From Drechmeria coniospora (lineage: Eukaryota; Ascomycota; Sordariomycetes; Hypocreales; Ophiocordycipitaceae), in contig NC_054391.1 in NCBI RefSeq assembly GCF_001625195.1, positions 3,283,390 to 3,347,389 of the forward strand: DNA of 64,000 bases, in the 5' to 3' direction. Numbering within the stretch: position 1 is the stretch's first letter; each line of letters begins with the position of its first letter. Position numbers and translations under genes: made by a program. Shown piece after piece: positions 20,290-31,506 of this stretch. A model generated the notes under the pieces. The model was given only the letters and a program-made list of their open reading frames with translations, made no database searches and had not been told where the DNA came from.

Positions 20290-20622
20290 CTATCATGTTG
20301 CCGACTAAAGGACGGAGCACACAGTACACGTCCTGTACTGTAAGTACTGTCTTCACTTTACGCTGAAGCTGCAGCGCGCCAACAGTAGGCACTCTTTTGC
20401 TGCTCTTGTAACGGATGGCGGCGGAATCGTCAACTACCTGAAGGAAGTCTGAAGGGGTTGCTGGAGCTGCTCGCTTTGTCCGCAACAGTGCCGCATCTGC
20501 AACCAAAATAATCTCCACCGCATTCGCTCTGCCACTTCTCGGACTGATGCGCGGAGGCTATGTTTGCAGTCGCCAATCTCGTGCTGGACCAGCGGAATGA
20601 TTGACAATACCGTTGCCCTCAT
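20290..20622 (-). pseudogene. Degenerate array copy C of the secreted-protein gene
   Basis: An ATG at 20622 starts MRATVLSIIPL, matching the signal peptide of copies A and B. The reading frame then diverges: the Thr-rich and NPYETN...WWNPLTWG parts are deleted. Pieces resembling EKWQSECGGDYFGC and a downstream FLQVVDDSAAIR block persist in different frames. The whole gene block is about 1 kb shorter than its neighbours. It is best read as a decayed copy. Confidence 0.6.
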
Positions 20623-21514
20623 GGTAGATGGATAGTGTTGCAGGGTGTTTGGTAGTGAAGCGACAAAAGTTGGCGCAAGAAATAGTGCTTTGTTGCAGCA
20701 AACCAGCCACAAAAAATGGGCGCCACACCACAGTCAATGTAATGTGGACTTGGTAGGTGCTATATTATGCAACATACTTCGAGTGCTGTACCGGCAAGTT
20801 TCTCGCAGATTGTACTCTACAACATTACGTAGTTGGAGTGTGTATGAATATGAAGTGATAATACGGCGTGTGTGACATGTACGGAGTACAGCAGGAGTAT
20901 TGAACTGAATATCCAAATTTTAGTAAAGTCCTGTGCAGAGCATGTGCAAGTAATTGCTGCTTATACTGTAAGTCCAGCATGTCCAATGTCCAGCAAGGAC
21001 GGAAGTGGAAGTGTGGTGTATTGCAATATACAGTACTCCGTGCAGTGCAAGCACCGGACTCGGCAATGGTATGGAGAACAGCCATTAGTTAGTACTACTA
21101 ACAATTGACATCTGTTCAATTGTTGAATTATGTTGAGCGACAGTATATGTTGAAGTGTATGTATCTGTCAAATCTAGCTTCCTTGTGCGAATCGGTATAC
21201 TTATTATCTGGCGTGGCTGTCTACACGTTATACCTAGACAGTCATTGCGACAAGACACGCCTTTGCATTTACCAGCCTCCTGCATTTCAACAGACTCATT
21301 TGGTGAGAATGTATCTCGTATCAAACACTACGCAATGTCTTGTGTTATTTTCGTACACTCATTGTGTTTACATTACACCTTACTGACTAGAACGAAGGTG
21401 CTTCTCATGATCGCCACCCTAACAGTCTGTCGGCACCTTTTCATCCGGTTACGAGGCTGTCACGGAATAGGGCACGTACGCGTAGGTACTAGGTACCTAG
21501 TACTCAAATACTAG

Positions 21515-21570
21515 TGCACCTACAGTACACCTACAGTACACCTACAGTACGCCTACAGTACACCTACAGC
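21515..21570. repeat. 11 bp tandem repeat (ACCTACAGTAC)
   Basis: Five copies of CACCTACAGTA with one G variant lie head to tail. Each contains the TA-CAG-TA word discussed as a possible transposition footprint. Confidence 0.75.
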
Positions 21571-21930
21571 ACGTGCATTGCCTGTACTGTCCGTGTTGTC
21601 GTACAATGCACCACATGCAAGTACTGTAACTTCTGCCGTAGCGAAAAGGTATTTTTAGTACTGAACACACAAGTACAGTAAGCAAGTACCAAGTTGTACT
21701 TCCATGTACAAATCGTAGAGTACTTTTAGCCGCCTGTTGGGTGCGACAAGTACATGTACGAATGAGTAGAACTTGTCATCGCTCGTACCTTTTGACTCGG
21801 CCAGCGCTGCGCTCGTCCCGATTCGGCCTCGATCTCGCTTCCTGACCCGCCCGGCCAGTTCTTGGTCAAATTCAGCACCATCCTCGAGCCTCACCACCAC
21901 CCACTGGCTTTGCCCGCCAACCTCATCGCT

Positions 21931-22022
21931 CCCTCGCTCCTCATCCATCTGCATGCTCGCCCCCTCGCTCCTCATCCATCTGCATGCTCGCCCCCTCGCT
22001 CCTCTTCCATCTGCATGCTCGC
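21931..22022 (+). repeat. 31 bp direct repeat in the SAK-gene leader
   Basis: Three consecutive units of 31 bp, each CCCTCGCTCCTC then ATCCATCTGCATGCTCGC, occupy the 130 bp before the ATG. They are pyrimidine-rich on the sense strand and nearly identical, so they may be part of the promoter or 5' UTR. Confidence 0.85.
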
Positions 22023-22059
22023 TGCCGGCCGTCTCCGCTGCAGCCTCCCGTCGAGCGCC

Positions 22060-23867
22060 ATGGCTTCGGCATACAGCGCGTACCATGGCGCCGCCAGCGG
22101 CTCCCACTTCACCGTCACCGCCCTGGGCCGCTGGTCGAGCATCAACAAACCTCTTCCCCGTGAGCCTTCTCGGCGGGATCCCCCCCCCCTCCTTGGCGCC
22201 CTCTTGCTGATCGGGCGGGCAGCGGTGGAGAAGATCAAGACGTTGCACGTCTACGACTTTGACAATACCCGTACGCCTGCCAGGTGCCCTCTTGCCTTCC
22301 CGACGTTGACCAGCTTCGCTCAGTCTTCAAAACCCCGATGCCCAACCCCGCCGTCTGGGCCGGCCCGACGATCGGCATGCTGGCGAGTCCCGACGCCATC
22401 GCTAGCGGCGGATGGTGGCACGACAGTCGGATACTCGCCGCCACCGGCCGGGGCCTCGACGAGGAGGAGCCCCGCGGCTGGGAAGGCTGGTGGAACGACA
22501 CCGTCCTGGAGCTCGTCAAGCTCAGCCTGAAGCAGCCCGACGCTCTCTGCGTCCTCCTGACCGGCCGTTCGGAGCACTCCTTTGCCGACCTCGTCAAGCG
22601 GATGGTGGCCAGCCAGAAGCTCGACTTCCACATCATCAGCCTCAAGCCCAAGGTCAGCCCGACGAACCAAAAGTTCGGCAGCACCATGCACTTCAAGCAG
22701 CTTTTCCTCAACGCCCTCGTCGAGACCTACAAGCAGGCCTCCTCCATCAAGGTGTACGAGGATCGGCCGAAGCACACGAGGGGCTTCCGCGACTTCTTCG
22801 CCGAGTACAACCGACGCCAGGTCTTCTCGCCCACCCGCGGCCAGATATCGGCCGAGGTCGTTCAGGTCGCCGACAAGTCGACAACCCTGGACCCCGTCGT
22901 CGAGGTGGCCGAGGTGCAAAACATGCTCAACCTGCACAACCGCGAGCTGGAGAAGCCCGAGTCCGACGGGCGACACAAGCGCCTGCGCATCAAGAAGACC
23001 GTCTTCTTCACGAGCTACGTCATCAATCCCGACGACGGCCGCAAGATGCGCCAGCTGGTCGACATCCCCGCCGACATCCCCCATCAGCATCTCAAGCACC
23101 ACGCCAACAGCATCCTCATCTGTCCCCGGCCTTGCCCGGAGGGCATCCTCGCCAAGGTGGGCGGCATGGGCAGCAAGCTGCTCTGGGAAGTCACCGGCAC
23201 CGCCTGCCTCGACAACAGCATATGGGCGGTCCGCGTGCGTCCCGTGCCCTCGACGGCCGCGTACCACACCGACAACCCTATCCCGCTCGTCGTCTTGGCC
23301 CTCCGCAAGGGCGCCAAGCCGATAGACGCCGGCAAGATCACCCGGTGGGACCCCGTGCCGCCGGGAAACTCCTTTGTCTTCGAAACCACGGTGGGCGAAA
23401 GGGTGCTCTTGCGAGTGGAGAAAGACGATCCGCAAGAGGGCGAGTACGAAAGCTTGTTCGCCAACAGGTCGACGAAGCGAAAGCATGCCGGGGACGACGA
23501 TTGGGCACCCCGGAATGCACACGGTCCCCACGGAGGCCGCAACGAGTCGAGGGGCTACCACACTGGTCGAGGGGGGCGTGGCAGGGGGGTCTCCCATCGC
23601 GGCCACCGCAACTACCCGAGGGGCGGCGGCAGGGGCGGCCGCGGTCGCGGCGGTTTCCAGGGCTACCGCTCCTTGGATGACGTGGACAGGAAGAACGATG
23701 CGGGCGCGTACAGCTCGTACGTAAACTACGACGATGCGTTCCCGCCCCTGAACGAAGCTCCGGCTCCGCCTCAAGCCCACGGCTCGTTCAACCAAGGTTC
23801 CGCCGACGGCAGGGCACCCGCACGGAATGCCGGCGGCAACAGTGCCGACCTCCAGACGTACTACTAG
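22060..23867 (+). CDS. HAD-superfamily 'Swiss Army Knife' RNA-repair-like protein with RGG tail
   Basis: Predicted 563 aa protein with a HAD phosphatase-like domain of the type named HAD_SAK_1, found in fungal RNA-repair-like proteins. Exons are 22060-22159, 22223-22270 and 22324-23867. Both introns close in phase and rebuild the catalytic motif VYDFDNTLF (nucleophile Asp45, second Asp47), which no single exon encodes. LLTGRSEHSF, motif II-like, and KVYEDRPKH, motif IV-like, follow. Residues about 463-500 are an RGG box (GRGGRGRGVSHRG and RGGGRGGRGRGGFQGYR), a common RNA-binding tail. The 48 nt middle exon is short. Sense-strand C10 lies in intron 1. RNA processing or repair is inferred from the domain name; no substrate is known. 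Convergent with the eIF2B epsilon gene. Confidence 0.85.
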
Positions 23868-24289
23868 AGTTGCATTTCACCATTCGAAGCGTGTCTCCAT
23901 GGCGGCGAGGAGTTGGGGCGGGGCGGGGCGCTGGCGTCACTGGTTGAAGCCGCATGGTCGAATCCTGTGGTTTTTTGTTTCGAGTTTCAAGCTCACGCCA
24001 GATTTGTTGGTTGGCTGGCATGCAGACGAGACGTGCGCGTGTACGATTTGGGGACCACGGAGCTTGCGTCTCGGACCCTCCCGAGGCGTGCAAGGATGAA
24101 AAGGCGACGAGTTCGTTCCGAGTGTGGGCGGATCGTTTGTACAAACATGACAAGACACCGCGCAGAGGCACGTCTGGTGACCCTAGATGCAAGCGTGCCC
24201 TGATAGCCAAGGTTCTCGCAGCAGATCCCGTCTCGCATTGGTCAACTTTTCCGCCGCCTCCCCATCGCCCACATGCACTCGTTGCGCGG
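23868..24289. other. Convergent 3' spacer between SAK and eIF2B epsilon genes
   Basis: 422 bp containing the two 3' UTRs. I see no gene, tRNA or repeat. Confidence 0.55.
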
Positions 24290-26592
24290 CTACTCGTCGT
24301 CGCTCTCGTCGTCCTCGTCGTCCTCTTCCTCGGCATTCTCCAGCCACTCCACCAACACTCGGCACTTGTCCTTCAGGGCAGCCATTCCGTCGCCGTCGCC
24401 GGCCCGGCCATCCTCCCACCAGCCAAGGATGCCGTCCTCCTCGAGGACATCCCGGGCGTACAGCTGCTGCAGCAGCGCCGCCAGCAGAGTGCCGGTCCTG
24501 GCCTGCTCGGGACCTTTGGCGTGCTGCAGGGCCCTCTGGAGCGCGAGCACGAACTCGACCTGCTCGGCCTCGCCGCCGCCGACGCCGACCTCGTCGATGA
24601 ACTTGAGGGCGCCCTTCCGCGCCGTGAGGGCGCTTTCGGCCGCCTTGCTGGGCTCGAGGGAGCCGTGCTCGGCCGTGAGGAGCTCGGCGGCACGTCGAGC
24701 AAAGGCCGTCGCGACGGCCTTGCGCATCATGGCGTCGGATGCGTCGTTGGCCAGCCGGAGGCCCATGAACTCGAGCTTGGCCGAGTCAAAGTCGCCCGAC
24801 TCGGCCCGCAGTGCGTCGAGAAGGCCGTGGACGGCGTCTGCGTGGAAGGAGACCCTGCCAGCCGAGTCATCCGACGCAAACGAAGAGAGGCGAGAGCGCG
24901 ACGACATGCCGGCGTCGGCGGACAGGAAGTGGCCGTCGCCTTCGTCGTCGGAGAAGGCATCCGTCGCCAAGGTGGAGATGGAAGAGGCCGATAGGTTCAG
25001 GTGCGCGAGGGAGTAGAGGAGCGATTTCTGGAGGCGCGCCGGGTCCTCGTCGTCGAGCTCGTCGTCGTCGGGGTCGACAAAGGGAGCGGCGTTCGTTTCG
25101 GGGCCGAGGAGGCCCGCGTCCCCGCGCACGGGTTCTCGGGCGTGATTTTCCGTCGACAGGACGACGCTCTTCTCCAGCGCGACGTTGTCGCCGATTCGAA
25201 CGTTGGGCCCGACGAGCGACCCCGCGGGCATCGAGCAATTCTTCCCGACGGTGACGGAATCGGCCAGGATGGAGAAGGATATGCAGCTTCCATCCTCCAC
25301 CGTCGTGTGGTCCCAGACGAAGGAGTCCTCGACGACAACGTTGGCGCCGATCCTGCAGCCTTTGCCGATGACGCTGTTGGAGACCCGGCTGCCCGATCCG
25401 ACGGTGGTGTCCCGGCCGATGACGGAGTTTGTGAGGTGGGCATCGGGGGCGTGGGCCACGTTGGATTCCATCACCAGGCCGTGCGCGTGCCGTTGGTAGG
25501 ACTGGCTCGGCACAAGGTTGTTTTCCGGGATGAAGGGGAAGGTCCATCTACCGAGGACATCGCGGCTGATGGCGTTGTACATCTGGAGGTTGCTGGCCCG
25601 TGCAGCATATCCATCGGCCAGGATCTCGGCGTAAATCATCTTGCCGTTCAGCTCCCAGTCTTTCAGAACGCCGTGGAGGAAGTTTCGCCGCGGCAGCTCG
25701 TAGTCGAAGCTTTCCGACCACAGCGCCAGGACCTCGGGGGTGCATATGTCGACCTGGGCATCGATCAGGTCGGAGCGGACCTCGAAATCCGTCGAGAGCT
25801 CGTCGGCGATGGCGGGATCGAGGGCGAGGTAGCGGTCGCTCTGCAGGGGGTTCATCTCGTCGTAGTGAAGAAGGCGCCGGCTCTGGGTGTCGACGACGAA
25901 GATGGGTGTGATTCCGCTCGTCTTGGTCCGGTGGCGTTCGCGGCCGCCGCTCCGGAGAACGGTGGTCATGATGTTGGCGGCGCTGGCCTCCCTGCGTCGG
26001 CGATGGGCGGCCAGGGCGCCGTCGAGCATCATGTTGGAGACAAGATCGCCGTGCACGAGGACAAAGTCGCCGCCGAGGAGGGATCGCTTGTCCATGTCGC
26101 GCAGGACGTCGCCGGCGGATCGCGCATCGGAAACGCGGATGAACTGCAGGACGGAGAAGGGGGAGGACGGCGATGAGGTCGACCACCTCGAGCCGCCAAC
26201 GTAATCCTCCACCTGGTCCGTGTGGGCGCCGCAGTATATGTAGACCTCGTTGACGCCGTTCATGGCGAGAAATTCGAGCGTATATTCGATGAGGGGCGTG
26301 TTGGCGAGAGGTAGGAGACACTGCCGAGGGCCGAGTCAGCGTTTGCAGCGTCTCGCCGGGGAAGGCGGCAGCATACTCTCGGCCGGCCGACGGTGAAGGG
26401 CTTGAACCTGTCCTGGAAGGAGTCTGCGAGAACCTGTTGGACGGCGTGAGCATGGATCGTCCCGTCACGAAGAGGCCGGCACCGACAACGTACCACGGCC
26501 TGGAGGACATCCTCGGTCTTGCTTTCACCGCCCGACTTGGCAGACTTCTTGCCCTTGGACGAGCTCGCGCTGCTCTTCCCTTTGTGCGACAT
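24290..26592 (-). CDS. GCD6: Translation initiation factor eIF2B subunit epsilon (Gcd6-like)
   Basis: Catalytic subunit of the eIF2B guanine-nucleotide exchange factor, which recharges eIF2 with GTP in the cytosol. Three exons, 26592-26494, 26433-26377 and 26320-24290, give 728 aa, close to the 712 aa of yeast Gcd6. The two junctions rebuild DVLQAVVLADSFQDRFKPF and GRPRCLLPLANTPLIEYTLE exactly. After the nucleotidyltransferase-like N-terminal region, a left-handed beta-helix of hexapeptide repeats (SVIGRDTTVGSGSRVSNSVI, VVVEDSFVWDHTTVEDG, GPNVRIGDNVALEKSVV) covers about residues 345-445. An acidic linker and the C-terminal W2/HEAT domain end in a highly acidic tail (EEEDDEDDESDDE). The start at 26592 gives MSHKGKSSASSSKGKK, a Lys/Ser-rich leader usual in fungal orthologs. 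Confidence 0.95.
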
Positions 26593-27185
26593 TGCGTTGG
26601 CGGGAAAAGGAGAGCAGGGCGAGTGGTCAGCTTCTCGACGACAGAGGGGTAACGCAAGGTCCAAAATGGCATCCAAAGGTGACGGAGTCAACCTTTGGTG
26701 TTGTGGTGTACCGAGCACGGCGTGCCCCATGAATTATATCCATGTGCCAATGGTGCTCACAAATTTAGCACTTAAGTCAGCAGCGCCCCCCCCCCCTCCC
26801 CCACTACTGGGCCCCTGTTACGTCCTGAGGTTACAGCACAGTACTTGCACACCACTGCGCACGGTCGCAGAATAGGCCGCGCAACTGCGCCAGTAAGGGG
26901 ACGGCGGAACAACAGTCGGGGCGATGGACCAATCAGATCTAAGTAATTATTGGTCGGCCAGTACTCCATGCTCTGTACTCCGTAAGTGAGAATCATCCAT
27001 TCCAATAATCACTTCGCAATCACACGGCACAGGAACCGCAAGGGCACAAAGGGGCAGGAATCGCTTCCATCACAAGCAGTACATGAAAAACTTTACAGTC
27101 TCCCACTCTATAGACGGCTAGTCGGCGTTCAACACACAGTTCATCGATCATGGTCTGATCCCCAAAGATCTTGACCCGATCAACT
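26593..27185. other. Spacer upstream of eIF2B epsilon
   Basis: No gene is supported. A C-rich homopolymer (near 26790-26805) and a few TACGGAGTA-type words occur. Confidence 0.5.
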
Positions 27186-27329
27186 GGTTGCGGTCTACGA
27201 CCTATCACCAACGCGGCATTCAATTATTACTCAGATGCTATAACCTTTCTGCCAGCCTAGGTTTATCCCTTGGGAAATGCCAGCCGTCACACGTTGAACG
27301 CTCTTGTTCAGTAGGTTCATACTGTCAAC

Positions 27330-27965
27330 ATGTCGCCATCCACCAACACAGGATCCACCATGACAAAGGAGAACATGTATAAGGATCCTATAGCGCTCAG
27401 GGAGCAAGTCGCGAAACTGAAGCACAAGCAAGCTTCGGACCTCGGACAAGTTGTAAAGCCCAAGCAGCCGATAACTTTGGAAGGAACCTCGGAGGCACTC
27501 CCAAGGTTTCCTCACCCAGCTCAGGGCCCATCACCAGTTTTATCCAACTCAGTTGTCCGACCCAGCAGCCAAGATCCTTCACGAAGCAGGATGCCTTACC
27601 GGAACAGCACTTGCATGGTTTGTTTGAACCTATCATGAGGGACTATTTGAACAGTCCCCATGAAGAGAGAGGCAAAGAGACGCATATCATCTTCAAGGAC
27701 TTGGACAATTTTGATAAAGCCATGAAGAAAGCTTTCGGCACCGTCGACGAAAATCGTGCTGCAGAACATACTTGGACTTCAAGAACTTCATCAGAAGGGA
27801 TCAGCCTCCGACTATGCAGTCCACTTCAGGCAGCTAGCCTCGAAGCTGGACCGGGACGAAGCGCCAAGGAACTCTATACCGCAGATCAAAGCCAATGCCG
27901 AAGATGAACAGGGATATGAGGTCGAACAAATCTTGGATACGAGGAAACGAAGCCAAAAACAATAA
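27330..27965 (+). mobile_element. Degenerate Ty3/gypsy-type Gag relic, apparently fused to a chromodomain remnant
   Basis: Peptides typical of fungal gypsy Gag run in order but in shifting frames: FLTQLRAHHQFYPTQ with AKILHEAGCLTGTALAWF (27505-27628), FEPIMRDYLNSPHEE with FDKAMKKAFGTVDENRAAEH (27625-27765), then GLQELHQKGSASDYAVHFRQ with LASKLDRD (27756-27860). At least two frameshifts break the frame. The last part, GYEVEQILDTRKR (about 27915-27950), resembles the start of a chromodomain as found at the C-terminus of chromovirus integrases. If so, the whole pol region between has been deleted. No LTRs are recognisable at the flanks. Confidence 0.65.
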
Positions 27966-28288
27966 TACCTCATCAATCGGAAAGGATACCGGCCAGAGGA
28001 GAACACTTAGGAACCACTCAATAACTGGGCGCATTGTCGTGTATCGTACGACAGTTGCACCAGGATCGACATATCGAATATAAATACAGTGCACAAATGA
28101 GATCATGCCGATTCAGTTTCCACCGAATTGTCAAGAATAAAATGACGATGACCCCCCCGGAGGAGGCCAGGTTCAGAAGCTGATTACGACAACAAACACT
28201 GCTTTCAGTCCAAAATACCGTCTCTTCAAAAGCAAAGCTCGGCAACCCTTTTACTCTCTTACTCATCTCCGCAGTGACTCTTTCCAAC

Positions 28289-28978
28289 ATGCTCAGCCAT
28301 GCCACCGTCCTCGCCGGCATTGTCGCCGCCTTCGGAACCCTCTCCGCCGCCGAGAGCTTCACCGGGCGTTCGCTGGCGCACCGAATGCCAAACTCCAAGA
28401 TGGGCGATGCCTGCCACCCTGACCCCGATGCGTCCTTGACCCTAGGGGGCAGCAGCATTATTCCCGCCTGCTTTGCTGAGCAAAAGATTTCGGACAAATG
28501 CGAACGCGACACGGGCGCGCTGGCGGACTTGAACAACGCCTCCAAGATGAACGCATATCGGGACTGCCTCTTCGGCGCCGGCAGCACCTACCGGAAAGAC
28601 CGCGAAGCCTGCCTTGCTTGCAAGGTCGAAAACAAAATCCACACTGCTGCACAGGACCAGTTCTGGATGGACATTTACAAGAAGTCTGACGCAATGTTCC
28701 AGAGCGCCAATCCCTTGAACAAGGGCCATTGGGAAATAACTCTGGGATTCATTGGTGACTGGTCTACGTACCCTAAGCCAAACGCACAGCCGAAGGCCGG
28801 ATACTGTGCCAGCAAGGGCCGCTCTTCTGCACCACAGAACGTTGGCAGCTACAGCCTCGCTCGCCGATCGAAGAGATCCGACGAGCAGGCTTCGGCTTCC
28901 CCCGCATGGAAGCTTACTGTTCAGGAGGCCTTTGATGCCAACGGCGCCGTCATTGCCGCCTCGGCTGAGTGGCACTAA
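28289..28978 (+). CDS. Predicted secreted protein of unknown function
   Basis: Single exon, 229 aa, starting at ATG 28289 with a signal peptide (MLSHATVLAGIVAAFGTLSA). A frame extension upstream has no ATG. The mature part has about nine cysteines (DACHP, IIPACFAE, SDKCERD, YRDCLFG, REACLACK, AGYCAS) and a possible dibasic KR site (RRSKRSDE) near residue 195, leaving a C-terminal WKLTVQEAFDANGAVIA segment. I recognise no domain. It sits between two transposon relics, a typical setting for fungal secreted effectors, but that role is inference only. Confidence 0.7.
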   Translation: MLSHATVLAGIVAAFGTLSAAESFTGRSLAHRMPNSKMGDACHPDPDASLTLGGSSIIPACFAEQKISDKCERDTGALADLNNASKMNAYRDCLFGAGSTYRKDREACLACKVENKIHTAAQDQFWMDIYKKSDAMFQSANPLNKGHWEITLGFIGDWSTYPKPNAQPKAGYCASKGRSSAPQNVGSYSLARRSKRSDEQASASPAWKLTVQEAFDANGAVIAASAEWH

Positions 28979-28984
28979 AAGAGA

Positions 28985-29445
28985 CGGGGGTTGGGGCGAG
29001 TGTTGATGTCCCGAGGACGAGACCCTTCCGAGAGGAAGGAAACATTGTATTGAGAGGATGGGCTAGAAAGAATCCCCGACGAAGAAGGATCAGATCCGAA
29101 GCAAACCTAGACCAGTCAATAGCCTCCACGGAACATGCATTCTGCACCTGCGCGATCGCTTCTGCTTCTTGCCGCTGCACACCAACTCTTGTTGTAGAGC
29201 TTCCTCTATTCCATCCAAAGACTGCAGCCCTAGAGGAGCCATGTCCTTTCCTCTCGACACCAACTGACGCTTCAAATCGACAAAGTCGGGCCAAAGGCGC
29301 AAAAGATTCGTCCAAATCTTCTTGGGTGCGTAAAGACTTCTCCCTGTTCTTTGCTAAGGCTTTTTGGCGAGCAAGGAGAAGCTCGTCCGCTTCTTCCTCT
29401 CCCCATTCCAATCGCTTTGATTCTTTAAGAATGCGAGACACTAGG
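28985..29445 (-). mobile_element. Decayed coding relic, probably transposon-associated
   Basis: The minus strand begins with a well-preserved stretch, SRILKESKRLEWGEEEADEL and LLARQKALAK, and continues after a frameshift with RLWPDFVDLKRQLVSRGKD and LGLQSLDGIEEA in another frame. The style (long charged helix, LRxRG...GLxSLDE) resembles the C-terminal coiled region of repetitive fungal transposon-linked ORFs. There is no ATG, and stops and frameshifts follow. The family is not certain. Confidence 0.4.
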
Positions 29446-31506
29446 AGTAGTCGGTGGAAGAGAAGGGTGCGACATGGAAGGGGTTACGAATGAGAATTCA
29501 CTGCCACGCCTGCGGCATCACAGGAACGGCTGGCGGGACGCACTCGGCACAACGTGAGCTTCGCTCAATCATCTTGCAACTAGGGCACAGGATTGACACG
29601 CCCAAGTACAAACGCGGGCGAAAAAAAAGACTACTGACTTGTGCTGCAATAGCTAGGTCTCTGGGACAAGACCATCGGGAGAGGGACATGGTGTGACGTC
29701 CAGAGGTTAATAATATGTGTGTTACAGTGCTCATCTATTAATCAATGCTCGGCGCGGTGGCGTGGAGTGGGAGGGAGGTGACCTACCCTGGACCTCGAGC
29801 CAGGGCAGGCCGAGGAAGGACATGAGGTGGCATTTCCCTCGCCTTCCTCCTACCTACCTACGCCTACCATCAGGGGATCGTCGCATCGGAAATGTATCGG
29901 AGTTGACGTCGGGCGTTGTCTGCCGTGTGCATAGGGATGATGCAGGGCACTGGTATCGAGGTGTGCACATGTAGGAGCAGCAACTGCCGTTGACGAGCCG
30001 CTGCCACCATCCACGGCAATGGCTGGGTGCCTCTCGCACATGTATGGCATGCCATTCGTGGCCGGCCAAGAAGGGCAGACCCACGAAAGGAGGAAGAGGG
30101 AAGACGAGCAAGAGGAGGAGGAAAAGGCAGAAGAGTTGGCGTCGGGAACTCGCCATCGCCATGGGCAGAGTTCGGCGAGGAGATTGAGCATGCACCTCGA
30201 CAGCCAATCGGAGTCGAGCAGTGTGCGCTTTCACGACCGGCTCCAGGCCATGCCATCCGTTGCAACCATGTTTCCGGCCCATCTGGGTTGCGTCACGGAG
30301 ACCAGAGGGCGAATTCGCGTGGGCATGTACATGTTGCGGCGAACAAAAGATGCGTAGTTGCCTGGGTCATGCACCGATAGTGGTCGGGTCGGTGGCAGGC
30401 GGCGAGACGGGTGCGGGTGTTTGAAGCGGGTTGGCAAGCTGGCATTTTGCACACCGTACTACGTACAACACGTACACGGTTCTCCGTGGAGCAAGCTGAG
30501 TACTTACTGTACAGCCTATGACTGAAAGCATGCTTGTAAGTAGAGTCTTCTACGTGGTGCATAGACCACTGGTAGCAAGCAAGCACCTTGCCTTGGACTT
30601 ACCGGATACTGGACATCTCGATGGCACAGCCATAACGTCGTGGTGGTGGCAAGCGCAGGTGTTTCATGCTCGAGCGCCGTGCATGTATGTGGCATGCTCA
30701 TGTCCCTCGCATCGAGTTATTCTCTTTGATCCGTTATTATTTGATGATTCGGAATTTCGGATGCCGTCGGTCGACATGTGCATTCCTCCGTCCAGTGCGT
30801 CGCACCTGCTGCTGCATGACGGTACGCCCCCCCCCCTCCCCCTCGGAGGCAACGTTTGCTCTTTCTGCTTCTGCCCGGCCCGTGCGTCAGCAACGCCCAC
30901 TTGCTCGACATCGGCCTCGTCCGAACCTGCCTGTTCCACACGACATGTGCGGCACGATTCGACAAGGACCAGGCATGCCAGCCGGTGAGCCGGCGAGCCA
31001 GCACGCACCGGCACTCCGGCGGCATCGTGCTCGAGCCATGGCATCTCGAAGAATCCTACCCCGGAGAGCGGCCAGCCGGCAGACGGGTGATGAATCCCAT
31101 CGGTCGCTTGGCATTGGGGGCGCCGATGGTGCGCGGTTCGGTCCCATGGCGCCGGGAAAAGCTACGAGCGCACATGAGGCTAGCAGCGCAGGCGCATGGT
31201 TGGGTTGGCATTGGTGGAGGGCTCCTGCCCGAAGCCATTCGGTCCAAAATGATTGGGACGTGTCCTGGACGTGACGCACCTGCACCTGCCATGGCCAGTT
31301 TTCCTCGCGCCGCCGCGCTAACGAAGGTGGCGTGCGAAGGGGCCGGCGAGGGCGAGGCTTTGCGTCGACCAAGGCCGCAAGCCGCAGGCGCCGTGCAGGA
31401 GCTGCGGGAGCCGCTTGGGTTCAACGGCAGCAGCTCAGCTGGGGAAGGATGGATGGCCCCTGGCGGGATACCGGCAAGCAGCACGGGGTGATTCGGTCGG
31501 CAGCGT

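Larger units (their letters stand above)
15928..20712 (-). repeat. Tandem array of about 2.2 kb units carrying a small secreted-protein gene
   Basis: Two related blocks alternate. Gene block A is at 15928-17310, block X at about 17340-18130, gene block B at 18205-19570, block X again at 19826-20290 and a shortened gene block C at 20290-20712. The gene starts in blocks A and B are 2245 bp apart. Divergence among copies includes substitutions, short TA-bounded insertions, a 226 bp solo LTR in the first block X and about 200 bp of extra DNA at 19.62-19.82 kb. The downstream half (block X) is missing after gene block A, so the left end of the array is truncated near 15928. Confidence 0.8.
20713..22059. 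other. Spacer between array and SAK-domain gene
   Basis: No gene is supported. A run of about five ACCTACAGTAC units lies at 21515-21570, and a 31 bp promoter repeat at 21931-22022 (listed separately). The rest is AT-rich with frequent TACAGTA and TACGGAGTA. Confidence 0.5.

Noticed and set aside
22320..23795. Minus-strand ORF (491 aa) opposite the SAK-domain gene
   Set aside because: Antisense shadow. The plus strand carries the HAD motif and RGG box.
25001..26176. Plus-strand ORF (391 aa) opposite eIF2B epsilon
   Set aside because: Antisense shadow of the hexapeptide-repeat region; no domain and no plausible start context.
30820..30850. GGTACGCCCCCCCCCC resembling the intron donors with C runs
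   Set aside because: No flanking exon with a coding signature or in-phase acceptor was found. Poly-C also occurs in plain spacers.
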